Below, in pieces: positions 23,071-34,974 of a stretch of DNA of 64,000 bases. The notes beneath the pieces were generated by a model. That model saw only the letters and a program-made list of their open reading frames with translations, ran no database searches and was not told where the DNA came from. The DNA is taken from contig WHVA01000236.1 of the NCBI GenBank assembly GCA_015179125.1, positions 62,001 through 126,000 on the forward strand. The letters are read 5' to 3'. The stretch is from Gautieria morchelliformis (lineage: Eukaryota; Basidiomycota; Agaricomycetes; Gomphales; Gomphaceae). A program made the position numbers and the translations under genes. Every line of letters begins with the position of its first letter. Position 1 is the first letter of the stretch.

Positions 23071-25050
23071 TTTATATTCCAGCAGTCTCCAAGCACCTTC
23101 ATGTGAGCTGACATAGCATGCATTGAGGTACTGTTTAACCTCATCCCTCTCCTTATAATGGCCATTGTGGTCCTGTCAGGCCCCTTGTACATATACTTGT
23201 GAATGTGCTTGATAGAGCGCACAGTGAAAGTGGGTTCCACATTAATATGGCATTCAAATTCCAAGAGGAGGGTGGAACAATAGGGAACCACGTCGCGGTT
23301 GTCCATGAGGTTGCCTCTGACATTATGCTGTCTGCCATCATTAGGACGTCGATACTGTGGATAGCCATCTTCATTGACAGATGTCACCTCACGAAATTCC
23401 TTTGGGAAATGTTTAGAACACTTGCCCTCTGTCATGCAAGAAGCCTGAGGACGCACTTGTCCACAGGGGCCGTGAGTCATTAGATCACAAACTAATTTGT
23501 AGAGCCTTGGATGCTCTTGCTGATCAGGAAAGACAGCCCAAACCAAAGCGTCCACAGCTTCCGTTGTCCTGATCTTATCCTCCTCTTTAAACCATATAAG
23601 AAGGTGCATATGAGGGAGCCCCCGCTTCTGGAATTTGATCACATGGACACGTGCAACTGTGCGACCAAGGATACCATCCTTCATGATACGTTTGATCAAT
23701 TGCTCCTTCTTGAGATGAAAAACCCTTGCAACCAAGTCAGGACGATCACTTGGAGTCTGGCCTGGCTTGAGAGGATCTTTGATTTCCTTCCACAGGGGGT
23801 TTGCTGTCATTGTCACAAAGACATCTTCTGGACCATGCTTCCTAGTGATCGCCATTGAATTTTGAAAATTCTCATTCATATCCCTGGCGCTCCCAGTAAA
23901 TGTAGCAGGCAAGATGACCTTTTGTCCCAAGTTGGCTGGATTGGTCTGATTGTCCTCAGGTCCAAATGCATCAATCATCTGATTGTAGACCTCAGCTCGC
24001 AGCTCATGTTGATGGAATTTGATCCAATTTAGCTTCTGCTGTTCAGTCGCTGCCCAAGCATCCACAATGTATTGCTGAAAGAGCTTGCCAGTCAGGAAGA
24101 GAGTTTCAGCTTCACCCTCCCTTGGAAAAAGACGATAACGATAGTATTTTGACATGGTCACACACCTGTCACTTGAAGGGTCCTCCTCCTCCTCTGCCTG
24201 GCCTTGTCGTGGAAGAGCTTGGTCTATCCGTGGAATGTCCCAATCCCAGCCTGATTCACCTCTGGGAAAGAGAAGGGCGTAGTGTAGTGGCACATACAAA
24301 GCATGTTCGGCCTGAATTCATTGCAGTTCTCCACCTCTAAGCTGAAGGACAATGTCTCTAGTGCCTCCAGGCACTCCTTCTCCAGGGAGCACAATGGCAA
24401 TCTCATCCGCTGTAGGAATATTATATCTTCTCTGGTCTGTATGTGCTCTGTAGGTAAGTCTGGCCTCCACATTCAACCTATCTGGCTGGTTCCTAAGCCT
24501 TTCCATCGCCTGCTGATAGATGGGAACCAATGGACTGTGAGCCTGCATCATTTCCTGGAGGTCACTTAAAACATCTGAATCCAAAGGATCAAAACTGTTC
24601 AGGAAGAAGGGCGCCATGAATATGATAGAGGCCTCCCTGAATTTTGAAGACATATGGCCCAGGTCTATTCATGACCTTGTGATCTATGTTCACTCCCACA
24701 GAGACAAATGCCAGTGCAGCATTATAGTTCCGAATCTTTTCCCTAAACTGTTTGCCACACCTGTCTTGGCTGGCCAAAAGAGTCTTTAGTGGTTCTGTAG
24801 GTTCCATCAACAATTCAAGGTGTATCTGGCCCTTTGAGCAACATATACCAAATTTGGGCTCAGCAATGGTAGAGTCGGCCAGACACTCTGCCTTCCAATG
24901 CCATGCTTTACATTTTGGACATTTGTCATCCATAGCGCCAAGGTCATGAGGTGCAATCTGTTGTTCAATCAAAGGGCAATGTGCTAATGGAAGGTTTCTT
25001 AAAGGCATTGGTGGAGGTGGTGGAAGTGGAGGGGGCTGAGGAGGAGCAGG
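23007..25050 (-). pseudogene. Helitron-1 Rep (HUH endonuclease) region
   Basis: From high to low coordinates: a proline run, a zinc-binding segment (CPKCKAWHWKAECLADSTIA ... CCSKGQ, about 24930-24830), Helitron_like_N sequence with YRAHTDQRRYNIPTADEIAI, then LHYALLFPRGESGWDWDIPR. The replication initiator core follows: FVTMTANPLWKEI, the HUH motif RGLPHMHLLIWF (about 23620), and the tyrosine motif YIHKYMYKG (about 23190) that nicks DNA. Frame changes split it into three ORFs (25062-24589, 24653-24318, 24299-23007). Its N-terminal proline-rich part lies beyond Copia-2 (30311-30830). Confidence 0.85.
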
Positions 25051-25548
25051 TGTTGGGTGCATTTATGCTCCTGCACCAAAATCAAGCATAATATATCCAA
25101 TTTGTTGTGTGGTTTCTCAATTTCTTCTCATATTGTTCCTGTATTATGCATCCATTTCTCTGGTTATTTTCGAAATTTTCCACTCACTCACTATTTCTCC
25201 ATTTCATCTTGTTATTCCTACTTTCACAAATGGCTGCACCCAGCGGAGTCTGAAACGACTTCGACGCGCGAGCTCTTGGGCGCTAAAGGGCCGCGTAGTA
25301 GTACATGCGCAGTGAAACATATTTCCCCCTCTCTCAGTGACAACTAAATTCACTGAGAGAGGCAAGTAAATTAGTCTAGTGTTCTTTCGATTTATTGACC
25401 TAGAAATCCTCTGTAGTGAATTGATTTCTAGGTAGTGTATAATATATTTATAGTGACAACTAAATTCACTGAGAGAGTGAATTGATTTCTAGTCTATTCT
25501 TTTGAGCAACAAGTCCATACCTACTGCCTATAATTCCTGTCTACTACA
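25051..25548 (+). repeat. Copia-2 5' LTR
   Basis: 498 bp, TG...CA. It contains a hairpin with a 13-bp perfect stem, CCTCTCTCAGTGA / TCACTGAGAGAGG (25328-25340 and 25350-25362), which recurs in the Copia-3 LTRs with a different loop. The short ORFs inside (68-96 aa) recur in every LTR copy of the window and are not genes. Confidence 0.95.
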
Positions 25549-25553
25549 GGGTT

Positions 25554-28500
25554 ATGGGCCCCGGAGACACTTCTGAGAAGCTATTGGGTGTTGAGAAGCT
25601 TGCTACTGATGGAAGTAATTGGCCATTGTGGCGAGCCACTCTCATCAGCTATTTCGAGTCCAAAAATCTACTCAAGCATGTAGAAGGGAGAGTCACTCGA
25701 CCTCCTGATCCTCAAGTTATGCCCCCAGGCCATATTCTCACAGAAGCTGAGGAAACTCAGATGGATAAGGCTGAGGAGAAGCTGGAGAGATACCTTGCTA
25801 GAGAAGGACAAGCCAAGACCCAAATCATCGTCTCAGTGTCAGAGTCATTAGCCCTGATGCTACAGAAGCAGAAGACAGCAAAAGAGACTTGGGATGCACT
25901 GGGCAATGAAATGACCAAAAAGCCCAAGATGGTCCTCACCAGCCTGCAGAGACAACTCCGCAGTATGAGATGTCCTGAGGATGGAGACTTGAGAGATCAT
26001 TTGGACAAGGCCCAAGACCTATATGCTCGTCTTAATGAGATGGGAGCTAGAGTTTCTGAAGAAGAATTCATGGACATCATCCTTGCGTCACTTCCACCAT
26101 CCTATGATGCAGTCATGAACGCCCTTACCACTTCGCTTGAAGAATGCGGGATGCCATTGGTCCCTGATAATATTAGTAGGGTACTAAAGGCTCAGTATGA
26201 CAGGAAGAAAACACTCCCGCAAGAAGAGCAGGTGTTTATTGGTTCATCTACTAAAAAGGACCAGAAGGCGCAGAAGGCGCATGTATGCACCAACTGCAAA
26301 AAGCCTGGACATTCCATCGAAAATTGCTGGGCTAAAGGAGGTGGTAAAGAAGGTCAAGGACCACGTCAGAAGAAAAAAGCCAAAGGCAAGAAGAAGAAGG
26401 GTAAAGCAAAAGCGAATGTTGCCGAAGAAGAGTCCTCCTCTGAGGAAAGTGGTGATGGGCATCTTGCCTTCACCAATTTTGACGAGTGCTCTAATTTCAA
26501 TCTGAGCACATCCTCAGGAGTTATAGTTATACTCGACACCGGAACGACATCGCATATGACTCCTCACAAAGATTTATTGAGGAACTACTGTCAATTCTCA
26601 CAGCCGAGGACTATCCGAGCAGCCAACAAAGGCACCTTTGATGCCTTCGGTTCAGGACTGCTCGTATTATCCAATAAAGTTGGAGATAAAACAGTAGAAG
26701 TCACGTTGCAAGATACATATTATGCTCCAAAAATTGCTGCTACCCTCGTCTCGATCGGTCGGTCCGACGATGCTGGCTATGACATTCGACTCGGTGGCCA
26801 GAAATGCACAATATCTAACGCTACTGGAAAGGTATTGATGCAAGCACCGAAGGTCAATGGTTTATATCGACTAGACCTCCAGTCACCAAGTGCTCAAGCC
26901 CATATGTGTTTGTCTGCCATGGAAATTCATCAGAAAATGGGGCACATCTCACAGAAGTCCCTACAACATCTATTAAATCATGGCATGATATTGGGCATTG
27001 AACTGAGCTCCACAGGCGATAGAATTGTCTGTGATGCGTGTATTCAGGCCAAGATTGCACGCAAACCTCTTCCTCGAGAACCCAGAGACCGAACATCAAA
27101 ATTCGGTGACAGAATTTATTCTGATGTCTGGGGACCTGCAAGACACCTCACGATCGATAAAAAGTCATATTATATCTCTTTTATCGATGACTACTCAAGA
27201 GAATCGGTGATTTATCTCATGGCGAACAAATCAGAAGCATTCTCAAAGTACAAGCTCTATGAGGCTTTAATGCTTCGACAGAGAAATGTGCACATCAAGG
27301 CACTTGTTTCTGATCGAGGGGGCGAGTATACGAGCTCTGAATTCGAACAGCATCTAGCCAAACAAGGCACGAAGCATCAGTTGACGGTACACGACACACC
27401 AGAGTCTAATGGTGTTGCCAAACGTCTGAACCGAACTCTCACTGAGAGAACTCGTGCCATGCTGTTAGAATCAAGCCTTCCTAAGATATTATGGGGCTAT
27501 GCGATACAGCATGCAAATTATCTTAGGAATAGGACGCATACAAGAGCTCTACCAGATAAAATGCCCTACGAGATGATCCACCATGAAAAACCGAATCTCA
27601 AACACATTCACGCGTGGGGAACTGAAATCTACGTTAAAGTCACTCAGGGAGATAAATTGGCAGCTCATGCCAAGAGAGCTCGGTGGATAGGAATTTCTGC
27701 GCAGAGCCATGGTCATTATGTTTATTGGCCTGACTCGCACAAAGTTTCTGTCGAGCGGAACATTGTGTTTGATTCAGAGATGAAGAAGGGAAAGGTCCCA
27801 ATCATTTCTATTGAGGAATCCAAGCTACCTACATCTAGAGAAGAGAAGAAGGCCATTCCGGCATCAGTGCCTGTGCCCGGTCGCTTAGTCAGCGAAGAGG
27901 CAAAGATCAAAGAAATTGATGAAAGTGCACCAGAGGAATATCTTGAAGAGCTGCAACCTATTCAGGGAGTTGATGACAGACCTAGAGAAGCTGAACCGAT
28001 AAGGAGAAGCGAAAGGATCCGTCAACAACAAGTGCAGCCGGCCCCATCAGGTCCCGTAACAAGATCTCAGACTCAGAGACAAGCTGGCGCACATATGACT
28101 ACGCTAGCTTACGAGGACATTGAGGACCATAAAGAAGTTTTATTCAACCAAGAATTATCCTCCGAGATTGATGGCATCAATAGCTATGAGTGTGCCATCA
28201 GTGTGTTTCTAACCGACGGTCAAAATAATAACAAGGCGCCGGATTTGAGTCAAATTGAACCTAGCAATGCAGACGAAGCTCTGAATAATCCTATATGGAA
28301 GAAATCAATGGACAAAGAGTATGAGGCCCTAATCGACAAGGGAGTGTGGGAACGAGCCAAACCACCTCCTGGAGCCAATATTGTTGGTAACAAATGGGTC
28401 TACCTTTGGAAGCGTAATCCAGAAGGGAAACCAATAATGCCTAAATCGAGAATGGTCGCCCAAGGCTTCACACAGAAGTTTGGAGTCGACTATGATGAGA

Positions 28501-29794
28501 CATACTCACCTGTTGCTCGGTTATCCTCCCTACGGATCATATGCGCCATTGCTGCTAGGAATGACTGGCCTATCCATCAAATGGACGTGGATTATGCATA
28601 CCTCAATGCTACGTTGCCTGAACCTATTTACATGAAGCAGCCGTATGGATATGAGTCTGAAGATAAGGACGAAGTGCTACTTTTGAAGAAAGCACTCTAT
28701 GGCCTCAAACAATCTGGAAGAGAATGGTACAAACGTCTAAGTGGTGAATTCCACAAGTTAGGATTCACTACGTCAGCCACAGATGGGGCTGTATTTTATA
28801 GACGTGGCGGAAAAGGGCATGTGATTATTGCAACAGCTGTGGACGACCTTACCATCACAGCTGAGAATCAGTCAGTCCTGGACGAAGTCAAACGAGATCT
28901 TGCTCAGGTCTTCAGTATGAAAGATCTAGGCGAGATTCATTGGCTATTGAATCTTAAAATCAAGAGAGACTGGCAGAAGAAAACCATTGCAATTTCACAA
29001 CCTGCATACATCAAGAAGATCATCAAGAAATTCAATCTCGAAGATGCAAAGACTTATGCTACGCCCCTTGATCCAGCCGTTAAATTATCTAAAGACCAAT
29101 GTCCTTCTACAGAGAGAGGCAAGAAAGCCATGTCGAAGTTTCCATACAGGCAAGCCATAGGATCACTGATGTGGGCAGCTGTAGCCACTCGACCTGACAT
29201 TGCATTTGCGGTGTCATTGCTCTCGCAATTCCTCGAAAATCCAGGTGGTACACATTGGAATGCAGTCAAACGTGTCTTCAAATATTTGAAAGGCACGAAG
29301 CATTACAAGCTCACACTTGGAAGAAATCGAGACGGCTTGATGGGTATTCAGATGCGGATTGGGGTTCACAGAGCCATAGGCGTTCGTATTCGGCATACTT
29401 ATTTCAGATTGATGGAGGCACTGTTTCATGGAGTTGCCAGAAACAGTTGATAATAGCCCTCTCATCAACTGAAGCCGAATTCGTCGCCCTGACCCATGCG
29501 GGCAAAGAGGCTCTTTGGATGCGCCATTTTATTTCTGAAATATTCCAACCACTGAACAGACCCATCAAAATTTATTCAGACAATCAATCAGCCATTGCCA
29601 TCACATATGGCACTCAACAACACACAAGAACCAAACATTTCGACATCAGATTATATTTCCTTCGAGATATAATCAAAAATCAACAAGCCAAGCTCGTTTA
29701 TTTGCCAACCGAACAAATGTTGGCAGATATCCTCACTAAAGGACTTCCTAGTCCTAGAGTGAAGATCCTCAACGAGCAAATCGGAATATATTAA
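25554..29794 (+). pseudogene. Copia-2 gag-pol (nearly whole, about one break)
   Basis: The ATG at 25554 lies within the primer-binding site. Parts in order: UBN2-type Gag (LATDGSNWPLWRATLISYFE, residues about 20-220), CCHC knuckle CTNCKKPGHSIENC (about 244), lysine-rich linker, protease ILDTGTTSHMTPH (about 325), GAG-pre-integrase segment HQKMGHISQKSLQHLL (about 460), integrase core IYSDVWGP ... DRGGEYTSSEFEQHL ... ESNGVAKRLNRTL (about 520-640), then reverse transcriptase (RVT_2) with ATAVDDLTI (about 1095), and RNase H (HTRTKHFDIRLYFLRD) at the end. Single-frame Gag-Pol is usual for copia-type elements, which make extra Gag by splicing or processing. Confidence 0.93.
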
Positions 29795-29807
29795 GCTTGA
29801 GGGGGCG

Positions 29808-30305
29808 TGTTGGGTGCATTTATGCTCCTGCACCAAAATCAAGCATAATATATCCAATTTGTTGTGTGGTTTCTCAATTTCTTCTCATATTGTTCCTGTA
29901 TTATGCATCCATTTCTCTGGTTATTTTCGAAATTTTCCACTCACTCACTATTTCTCCATTTCATCTTGTTATTCCTACTTTCACAAACGGCTGCACCCAG
30001 CGGAGTCTGAAACGACTTCGACGCGCGAGCTCTTGGGCGCTAAAGGGCCACGTAGTAGTACATGCGCAGTGAAACATATTTCCCCCTCTCTCAGTGACAA
30101 CTAAATTCACTGAGAGAGGCAAGTAAATTAGTCTAGTGTTCTTTCGATTTATTGACCTAGAAATCCTCTGTAGTGAATTGATTTCTAGGTAGTGTATAAT
30201 ATATTTATAGTGACAACTAAATTCACTGAGAGAGTGAATTGATTTCTAGTCTATTCTTTTGAGCAACAAGTCCATACCTACTGCCTATAATTCCTGTCTA
30301 CTACA
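29808..30305 (+). repeat. Copia-2 3' LTR
   Basis: 498 bp, equal in length to the 5' LTR and about 99.6% identical by eye. Followed by the target duplication GCAGG. Confidence 0.95.
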
Positions 30306-30310
30306 GCAGG

Positions 30311-30830
30311 TGGATGTGGAGGCTGTGGAGGCACAGGTCGTTGTGGTGCAGCCTGCTGCTGGAGTGGCATTTGATCTGGGAGAGGTTCAGGGTTTGGATT
30401 CAATGCCTGTGCACATCGTCTTGGCCGTCCTCGTTGTGGCAGAGGCATAGGATTGATATTAGCAGCCTGGGCCCGCAACAGAGCTACAGCTGCAGAGCGT
30501 ACAGGGACAGGAGGAGGTGCTGCCTGGGCCTGTCTTTGACACACAGGTGCAAGAGGCATATCAGCTAACTGTTCCTGTATGGCACGTACAGCATCCCGAG
30601 GACTTAGATCTGGTGCAATGGCATTTGAAGGTCCAGCCACAGGAGGCCGTGCATTGTCTTGAGGGAGTTGTGCTAGGGGAAATGGCTGAGGAGGTGGTGG
30701 GTGAGGATTTCGAAGATGTTCTTGAGCTGCAGCGAGAGCCCTATCACGACACAAAGAAGGGGATGTCATCTGGCGCTGCTGACGCTCCAGAGCACGCTCC
30801 TCCTCCCTATCACGCTCTGGTGTAGAGGGT
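30311..30830 (-). pseudogene. Helitron-1 Rep N-terminal part
   Basis: The continuation of Helitron-1's RepHel N-terminus on the far side of Copia-2. It is Pro/Gln/Ala-rich (NPHPPPPQPFPLAQLPQDNA) with a short repeated motif VRSAAVALLRAQAANINPMP that has counterparts in Helitron-2 (VGSAAIAQLRAQAAG). The copia landed in the proline-coding part. No start codon was assigned; an intron-like border near 30830 is possible. Confidence 0.7.
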
Positions 30831-30839
30831 TCCCTTATA

Positions 30840-32190
30840 TTACAGTCAGTCTCAAATCAAGTCAGATACAAAGGATACTCATATTTTCACAATGACTGTA
30901 GCTCACCACAGATGCCTCTGAAAGAGCCCAGGAGTGCCAGGATACCAGGGAGGCGGTCAAGTCTAAATCTGATGTCTGACCTGCCCCACAAAACAATCCA
31001 CCACAGATACCAGGGAGGCAGTCAATGTCCACGTATACTGTCTCAATCCAACATGCACCACAAAAACCAATCCCAGTCCACAGACCACACTGGCTGACAG
31101 AGTTGTAACTCTGGCCAGAATCAAACTGCAATGCAGTAGAGTATGCCAGTCTGCAATACAACCAACTGACCACCCCAACTGCTCTAGGAAGGTCAGATAT
31201 TAGCACAGCACAGAGCACCCCACAACCAAGGAGAGAATCTAAAACATTAGCTTGAAAATCCAACATATGCATTGCAAAACCTTACCAAATAGCTGCAGGG
31301 CTTGACTGAAAGAAATAGCAAATCAGTCAGGGACCAAGCCCAAATAGGCCCCAAAAAGGCAAAGTTCTATGAGAATAAGACCATACCTAAGGAATGACAG
31401 ACTGAAGAACAGATCTGGCATAAAGAAGTTAAATTGTGGCTGAAAAAGCGATATAAAACAACAAAAAATACCAGGAGGAAACGACTATATTGACCAGAGG
31501 TATTGCAGAGACACTGGTCCTAATATAAATACTTAAAATAGCAAATACAGTAGCATAACACTCACCAGAATGGGGGAGCAATGGCCAGGTAGGATAGGCA
31601 GTAGTTACAGGACCAAAGTCAACTGCAAAGAGCCTAAAAAATGCCAAAAAAAGCGAAAATATAAGAAATAAAAACATAACAAAAATAAAGAAAGGCAGAT
31701 ACAGTAGCATAAAACTCACCTGCAATGGCAGACAGGCAAGGTAGCAGGCACTGAGAGCAGGAACCTGGGTGGAAAAGAAGGCAAAAAGAGGATTAAAAAG
31801 GGAAAATTAATGGAAGAAAGCACACACCAAGGGCAGGGATGACAGCCAGGAATGGACAGAGGCAAGGAGAGGAGAAACCTGGGCTGAAAAGAAGTCAAAA
31901 AAAGCGAAAATAAATTAAGAAATAACAATAATAAAAAGAGGCCAAAAATTCCAAGGAAAAGAGCACACACCAGGGGCAGGGATGACAGACAGCAGAAAGA
32001 GACAGGCAGCAGACAGAGACAGCCGGTAACAGACACAGAGAAAGCCAGTAGCAGACAGAGAGAGAGAGGCAGCAGCAGGCTGCGCAGCTAGGAACAGGGC
32101 TTGCGGCTGCACTGCTCACGTTCAAACTCAGCAAATTAGATAACATTATTATGTAAAACCCCCACAACTGCCCCCCAGCAACTTTATACT
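30840..32190. other. Non-coding 5' part of Helitron-1
   Basis: No RepHel sequence. Diverged tandem blocks such as 'ggcagatacagtagcataaaactcacc' recur (near 31545 and 31695), followed by blocks with 'agggcagggatgacagccag' (31831, 31975) and a 'gacagacagcagacagaga' purine-rich stretch (31985-32090). It is probably a leader and promoter region. Long minus ORFs of Leu/Phe/Ser composition here are composition artefacts. Confidence 0.5.
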
Positions 32191-32206
32191 ATAGACTAGG
32201 TGGGTA

Positions 32207-32223
32207 CCCGCGCTTCGCGCGGG
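32207..32223 (-). terminator. Helitron-2 3' terminal hairpin
   Basis: Perfect 7-bp GC stem CCCGCGC / GCGCGGG with a 3-nt loop, 7 nt before the CTAG end; the canonical Helitron termination hairpin. Confidence 0.85.
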
Positions 32224-32379
32224 GGTGTAGGTCAATCGCCTCGGTAAGGTCAAATGCATCAGTAAGTCTAACATATCAGTAAGGTCAAGTACATTGGGGA
32301 AAACCAAAGTAATCAATTTGCATCAAGTAAAATGAAGTCAAACACATAAACCATATCAAGAGAAGTGGATATTAAAAAA

Positions 32380-34974
32380 TCAAGGAGCTCTAAGTAATAC
32401 ATCTTTATATACTATGTTGGTTGTGTCCAAACCCTCCTCAAGCAAGACCTTGACTCTGTTCCAATTGGTCCCTCTTGATACACCAACATACAACTGACCA
32501 TGTCCAAACACTGGATATCTCAGGTCCAGCCCAACCGTACCCAAAGACTATCCCTAAGACTTGTTAATGGTCATTACAAATGCCAAACGCACTGGAAACT
32601 GCCTCCTTTGCAGCACAAATGGCAACTCTCCCTCTGATGGCTTAATGATGACCCTGGGGATGAAAGCAATATTTCCTGCACATGGACCTGAGATGATCCT
32701 GACCTCCAACACTCTAATGCTTATCCTCACCAACCGCAACCTTGTCCCATTGCATAGTCCTTGCTTCTGATCCAAATTGCGCAACAGCATCAGAGGCACT
32801 CCAGGCTTGACTTCCAAGCGAGCAGGAGGAAGACAGCCCATCTCTATGGAATTCAGATACTCCACAGGATACCGATCTATATCGTCAGATTCTTCAATGG
32901 AATTTGCGCAGTGCAAGACCTGAGCATCACCTGGAAACTCCCTAAACACCATGGAATTGATCTCATTGACCTCAGTGTTTCTGGCACAGAGGATGGCACG
33001 CTCCAGAAAGTAATTGTCCTGGGCAGGGACTTGATTGCCAATGCCAGGGTATATTTCCTGGATCAGATCTTCAATTCCAGGGCCACAAACCATGTGAGGA
33101 GGGAGTGAGAACGTATGATCTAGTGGGAGATCCTTTCCCTGGCCCACATTCTGCAGCCATTCTGAAAACCTGGCTCTGTCAGGGTCATTTCTCACCAGCA
33201 TGTTCTCTGTCAGATGGAGGACCCTGATCTTTGGCCACAGATATGACTTCTGAAGGGTAGCTCCCACAATATCCTCCTTGGAGCCTTTAGGGACAATTGG
33301 GAGAGTCTGCTGAAAGTCACCTCCAAAGGCGACTGTGATGCCACCAAAGGGTCTGTCAGGCTGGTCAAGGAAATCCCTCAGTGTCCTGTCAATGGCCTCT
33401 ATGGCATGGCGATGCTGCATTGCAGCCTCATCCCAGATGAGGAGACTGGCCTGTCTCAGCATGTCAGCCTTGTCAGAGTTCTTTGTGATGAAGGAGAGAG
33501 AGCGCTCATGGACAGGAATGGGAATTCCAAGCATGCTATGAGAGGTTGTACCCTTAGTCAGGATAAGGGCAGCCATTGCAGATGAGGCTACTGCAATCAC
33601 AATGAGGCTCTCCGCTCTACAGGAGTGGATTAGAGTGTTCCATGTGAATGATTTCCCAGCACCACCTGAGCCAGTGACAAAAAACATTTGTCCATCAGGC
33701 TTCCCATGAGCATCTCTGGTCAGTGCCGACCGTAATATCTGATCATGCGCAGACCTTTGCCCCTCATTCAGCCTGGGAACCTCCTCATCAGCTATGTCCC
33801 TCTCTGCAACAGGGTCATAGTCCCTCTGCTCAGCTATGAACCTGTTTCCAATGAGGGCCTCCCACTCGCCTGCCACCCGAGGCATATCATCAAAGCTGCT
33901 CAAGGACATTCCACCCTGCTGGAAGATTTTTTCCAAGAGAAAGAGGCCAAAATCATAAACCTGATCGTCCTGTGGATTCTGCATACCATGTCTGATTTGG
34001 AGCTGATGTCTGAGATCATCACATATGTGCTCCCTGAAGCCATCCCATAATCTGCCGGGGCCCGATGGATTGCAATGGCCAAGGATGGTGGCAAAGAGAT
34101 GTCTGAGCTGAGCACCTGTTTTCATGCCACTGGCTTCCTGGAGACACAACCTCAACTCCTGATCATCATCCAGAAGTCCCCTTGCACGACAGGCCTCCTT
34201 GTAAGTAGCATATTGTATGCCATCCACCGACCTAAGCTCCTCAAAGGATCTAGCCCCCTTGACCACTGTGAGGAGAGTGCGCACAAAAAATCTCTCTCCT
34301 GATTTAGGGTTTGCAAAGTGAAGGCGACCGATGCTAAAACCTCTTTGGCGTGGTGTCCATACCTTTTCCTGTGCTTGCCAGGTAAAATGCTCAGGAAACT
34401 CCACATAGAGCAGATCACGTGCTTCAGGGTAGATATCATTGGCCTCAAAGTAAGCCATGAACGGTGTCTTTTTCGCCTCAGCCCTTTCCAGGATGTTGTC
34501 CACATCCTGGTTGGGATCAAAGATGATTGTGTGATGGTCCTTTTCATGGACTGGCAGTGCCATGACTGCAGGCACCTGGGTGTGGATTTCCCGCTCCAGC
34601 AACCTCCAACAGGCCTCATGAGCACTGACATAGCGAGCATCCAGGTACTGCTTAATTTCATCCTGGGTGCGACCAAACTCCATGGTGGTCCGATCATGGC
34701 CCTTGTAGAGATACTTGTGGATATACTTGATACACCTCACATTGATGGTGAGTTCAGGGTTGATGTGACACCAGAATTTGAGCAAGAGCAGAGCAGAGTA
34801 TGGCACAACCCATCTGTTGTCCAGCATGTCACCTCTGACATTGTGCAGCCTTCCATCATTGCGACGACGATATTTTGGATATCCATCCTCATTCAGACTG
34901 GTTTCCTCACAGAATGGCTTTGGGAAGTTTTTCTTGCACTTGCCATTTTCCATGCAGGGTGCGTTTGGTTTCAT
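32380..34974 (-). pseudogene. Helitron-2 RepHel, tyrosine and helicase half
   Basis: An 806-residue open frame from 34974. It has the tyrosine motif YIHKYLYKGHDRT (about residue 85), then the Pif1-type helicase with Walker A GSGGAGKSFTWNTL (about 437), Walker B LLIWDEAAMQHRH (about 513), FGGDFQQTLPIVP, NYFLERAILCARNTEVNEIN and the TINKS motif. It closes early, at a stop directly after TINKS, with a second stop two codons on. The remaining motif GQLYVGVSRGTNWNRV follows to 32380. Both stops are TAG where the family has CAG (NKSQGQSLG). The frame is continuous with the Rep half upstream apart from one TAA. Its product would have nicked, unwound and joined DNA during rolling-circle transposition. 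Confidence 0.88.

Larger units (their letters stand above)
25051..30305 (+). mobile_element. Copia-2, young full-length LTR retrotransposon
   Basis: 5255 bp, inserted in Helitron-1. Target duplication GCAGG (25046-25050 and 30306-30310). LTRs are 498 bp each (25051-25548 and 29808-30305) with TGTTGGGTGC...CTACTACA ends and only about two differences, so insertion is recent. Primer-binding site GGTTATGGGCC (25550-25560). A polypurine tract GAGGGGGCG precedes the 3' LTR. One long gag-pol frame covers nearly all of the interior; the element looks almost whole, with about one break. Confidence 0.95.
20784..32195 (-). mobile_element. Helitron-1 (interrupted by Copia-2)
   Basis: A rolling-circle DNA transposon, read on the minus strand. 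The 5' end is TCTATAGTATAAAG (32195 downward). The 3' end is CTAG at 20787-20784 preceded by a GC hairpin ACCCGGTGCGAAGCACGGGT (20814-20795). The host bases outside are A and T as Helitrons require, with no target duplication. It encodes a RepHel protein in several frames (broken) and is split by Copia-2. Non-coding 5' DNA runs 30840-32195. Without Copia-2 it is about 6.15 kb. Confidence 0.85.

Noticed and set aside
23200-24340. Plus-strand ORFs opposite the Helitron-1 Rep region
   Set aside because: They are shadows of the Rep reading frames on the minus strand.
31429-32167. Leu/Phe-rich minus ORFs that look like membrane proteins
   Set aside because: Composition comes from A-rich repeats in the non-coding 5' part of Helitron-1; no start, intron or family support.
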